From NCBI GenBank assembly GCA_029213065.1, contig JARGPH010000025.1, forward strand, positions 16,468 to 80,467: DNA of 64,000 nt, written 5' to 3'. Positions within the stretch are counted from its first letter, which is position 1, and every line of letters starts with the position of its first letter. The translations under genes were made by a program, and so were the position numbers. The notes beneath the pieces were generated by a model. It saw only the letters and a program-made list of their open reading frames with translations. It was not told the origin of the DNA and ran no database searches. Below, piece after piece: positions 62,168-64,000 of this stretch. The DNA is from Verrucomicrobiales bacterium. Lineage in GTDB: Bacteria; Verrucomicrobiota; Verrucomicrobiia; Verrucomicrobiales; DEV007.

Positions 62168-63888
62168 TGGCGAACGTAGAAAAACTCATTACGGAGAACC
62201 TTGATACCTGGTCTTCGGCGATCAAGGCGAAGTCGTCAGCCGGGCGCGGAGGCGGGAAGAAGCAGGAACTTTATGGCATTAAGAGGCTGCGTGAGTTGAT
62301 TCTCGAGTTGGCGGTGCGGGGGTTGTTGGTGGCTCAAGATCCAAATGAAGAGCCCGCATCGGAACTTCTGAACAGAGCAGCTAAGGAAAAGGAAATTTTG
62401 ATCAAAGGCGGAGAGATCAAAAGGAAGAAAGTCCAACCCGAAATCGACGAGCACGAAAAGCCGTTCTCGTTGCCATCTGGTTGGGCTTGGATCCGCTTGA
62501 GCGAAGCGGGACACGACTGGGGGCAAAAAAAGCCTGACTCCAATTTCACTTATATCGATGTAGGATCAATCAACAAAGAGCATGGCCTCGTTCGCGATCC
62601 CGACGTTCTGTCACCAAAAAAAGCACCTTCACGAGCTAGAAAGATCGTAAAGAAGGGAACAGTGATTTATTCCACTGTAAGGCCCTACCTCTTGAACATC
62701 GCCGTGGTTAGCGAGAGCTTTAGCCCCGAACCAATTGCAAGCACAGCTTTCGCAATCATTCATCCGTTTCAGGGCATCCTCGCACCCTTTATTTATCGCT
62801 ATCTCCGTTCTCCGACCTTTATAAACTATGTAGAAAGCTGCCAAACGGGAATCGCTTATCCCGCCATCAACGACAAGCAGTTTTTCTCAGGGGTGCTCCC
62901 CATCCCACCCCTCGCCGAACAACACCGCATCGTCGCCAAAGTCGATGAACTGATGGCGCTTTGCGATCGGCTCGAGCAGCAGCAAGAGGACAGCTTGCGC
63001 ACCCACGACACCCTGGTGCAAACGCTCCTCGGAGCCGTAACCGCCGCGAGCAAACGCGGTCAGTTTGCGCAAGCCTGGAAGCGGATCGAATCCAACTTCG
63101 ACACCCTCTTCACCACCGAAAGCAGCATCGACCAACTCAAACAAACCATCCTCCAACTCGCCGTCATGGGCAAACTCGTCGAGCAAGATCCCGAGGATGA
63201 GCCGGCGGGTAGTTTTCTAAATCAAATTGCCGAAAAGAATATTAACAAGAAGGCGTTACCTAAACCCAAGCGTACTCCCTATACGGTTCCAGAATCATGG
63301 GAATGGTCAACCTCGGGTTACATCGGTGAAATAAAGCTTGGCAGACAGCGGTCTCCAAAAGACCACAATGGGCCGAATATGGTCCCTTACCTCCGGGTCG
63401 CGAATGTACACGACAATCGCCTCGCTCTATCTGACGTAAAGGAAATGAATTTCACCCCCGACGAACAAAAGATATTCAGACTTAAGGCTGGAGATATTTT
63501 ATTGAACGAAGGACAGAGCCGTGAACTTGTTGGCCGGCCTGCTTTATATCGAGAGGAAATTCCTGGGTGCTGTTTTCAGAATACCCTGTTGCGACTTCGC
63601 GTCCATGAAGGTGTCTATCCTGAATACGCACTCTTGTATTTTAGGTCCTGCCTGTATTCGGGCCGATTTCAGAAAGCCGTTAAGCAGACAACGAATATGG
63701 CACATCTAAGTGCAGGGCGACTCTCTCCTATTGAGTTTCCACTCCCACCTCTCGCTGAACAACACCGCATCGTCGCCAAAGTCGATGAGCTGATGGCGCT
63801 GTGCGACCAGCTCGAAGCGAGCCTCGCCACCGCCCAAGCCACTCAACTCAACCTCGCCGACAGCCTCGTCGAAGCCGCGATTCATTGA
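62167..63888 (+). CDS. hsdS: Type I specificity S subunit
   Basis: 573 residues from the ATG at 62167. Two target-recognition domains (about 85-245 and 370-530) alternate with conserved coiled-coil regions. Each region carries L-A-E-Q-H-R-I-V-A-K-V-D-E-L-M-A-L-C-D. An extra helical N-terminal stretch precedes the first TRD. The TRD DNA is much lower in G+C than the flanks, as expected for domains exchanged between alleles. The recognition sequence cannot be read from sequence. Confidence 0.95.
   Translation: MANVEKLITENLDTWSSAIKAKSSAGRGGGKKQELYGIKRLRELILELAVRGLLVAQDPNEEPASELLNRAAKEKEILIKGGEIKRKKVQPEIDEHEKPFSLPSGWAWIRLSEAGHDWGQKKPDSNFTYIDVGSINKEHGLVRDPDVLSPKKAPSRARKIVKKGTVIYSTVRPYLLNIAVVSESFSPEPIASTAFAIIHPFQGILAPFIYRYLRSPTFINYVESCQTGIAYPAINDKQFFSGVLPIPPLAEQHRIVAKVDELMALCDRLEQQQEDSLRTHDTLVQTLLGAVTAASKRGQFAQAWKRIESNFDTLFTTESSIDQLKQTILQLAVMGKLVEQDPEDEPAGSFLNQIAEKNINKKALPKPKRTPYTVPESWEWSTSGYIGEIKLGRQRSPKDHNGPNMVPYLRVANVHDNRLALSDVKEMNFTPDEQKIFRLKAGDILLNEGQSRELVGRPALYREEIPGCCFQNTLLRLRVHEGVYPEYALLYFRSCLYSGRFQKAVKQTTNMAHLSAGRLSPIEFPLPPLAEQHRIVAKVDELMALCDQLEASLATAQATQLNLADSLVEAAIH
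62911..63813 (+). repeat. Internal direct repeats in hsdS conserved regions
   Basis: A near-identical ~63-base segment occurs at 62911-62973 and at 63751-63813 (ctcgccgaac versus ctcgctgaac starts, then aacaccgcatcgtcgccaaa). They are 840 bases apart and flank the second TRD. Recombination between them could delete or exchange TRD2. Confidence 0.85.
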
Positions 63889-64000
63889 ACCCTCTTGCCA
63901 AGTCCCCAATCCCTGAAACCTCGTGCCAGCGCATTCAACAGGGTTCAATCGACGACCGACCCTCTTGAATTGACCTCACCTCGCTCCGCCTTTCGTCACT
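63889..64000. other. Intergenic region at the window end
   Basis: 112 bases after hsdS. No gene or terminator is evident; a direct-repeat-like tcttgccaagtccccaatcc region begins the gap. The next gene lies beyond the window. Confidence 0.3.

Noticed and set aside
1..64000. tRNA and rRNA genes
   Set aside because: No tRNA-like cloverleaf segment or rRNA-like block was noticed in the gaps; a covariance-model scan would be needed to exclude small RNAs.

Overview
The window looks like a bacterial chromosome from the phylum Verrucomicrobia (PVC group). Three things point there. It has paired DUF1501 + DUF1549/DUF1553 and DUF1552 + DUF1592 genes, the Tat-exported and CxxCH-bearing families typical of Planctomycetes and Verrucomicrobia. 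It has secreted sulfatase and Asp-box sialidase-like enzymes. It has an ECF sigma/membrane anti-sigma pair heading such an operon. No rRNA, tRNA, CRISPR array, integrase or intact IS was found. This placement is an inference from gene content, not from a marker gene.

Layout. 0-7.5 kb: a POT peptide transporter, a minimal kinase-fold protein, a cdsA-dxr-ROK kinase operon, and gpmI. 7.5-14.5 kb: secreted catabolism (sulfatase, DUF4832 protein, Tat-exported DUF1501, multidomain DUF1549/DUF1553 protein). 14.5-20 kb: a WYL regulator, PspA, a degenerate family-4 UDG-like protein and several unknown envelope proteins. 20-25.2 kb: a minus-strand operon of a PQQ-type propeller, panC, an MscS channel and nadB. 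25.2-27.2 kb: a small accessory patch with a SUKH-ankyrin protein, palindrome clusters and an L7/L12-like-repeat membrane protein. 27.2-32.6 kb: an FAD oxidoreductase, a LysR regulator, a 112-bp tandem repeat, and a secreted metallopeptidase with a VHL-beta-like tail. 32.6-41.6 kb: a minus-strand run of ECF sigma, anti-sigma, DUF1592, DUF1552, sialidase and lnt. 41.8-50 kb: a Ski2-like helicase, DUF1499, a TM2 doublet, DUF3127, an RRM protein, an M42-like peptidase and a ceramidase-like protein. 50.2-57.4 kb: a tightly spaced plus-strand operon of an FN3-like membrane protein, an SSS symporter, a 39-residue symporter accessory protein, an ATCase-like carbamoyltransferase, asparagine synthase, an M20 carbamoylase and an isochorismatase-fold hydrolase. 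57.4-58.1 kb: four tandem ~170-bp repeats. 58.1-63.9 kb: a type I restriction-modification locus (hsdR, hsdM, hsdS) preceded by a fragment that resembles the start of another R subunit.

The best candidate for an undescribed system is the 50.2-57.4 kb operon. Three of its enzyme families act on carbamoyl or amide nitrogen (transcarbamoylase, N-carbamoyl amino acid amidohydrolase, cysteine amidohydrolase). They sit with a glutamine-dependent amide synthase and a sodium-solute symporter. The carbamoyltransferase keeps the carbamoyl-phosphate site but has lost the residues that bind aspartate, so its second substrate is probably not aspartate. Other points of interest are the VHL-beta-like domain in a bacterial protease, a GspG-like insert in a POT transporter, an SSB-like tail on a DUF3127 protein, and REP-like paired palindromes shared between distant intergenic sites.
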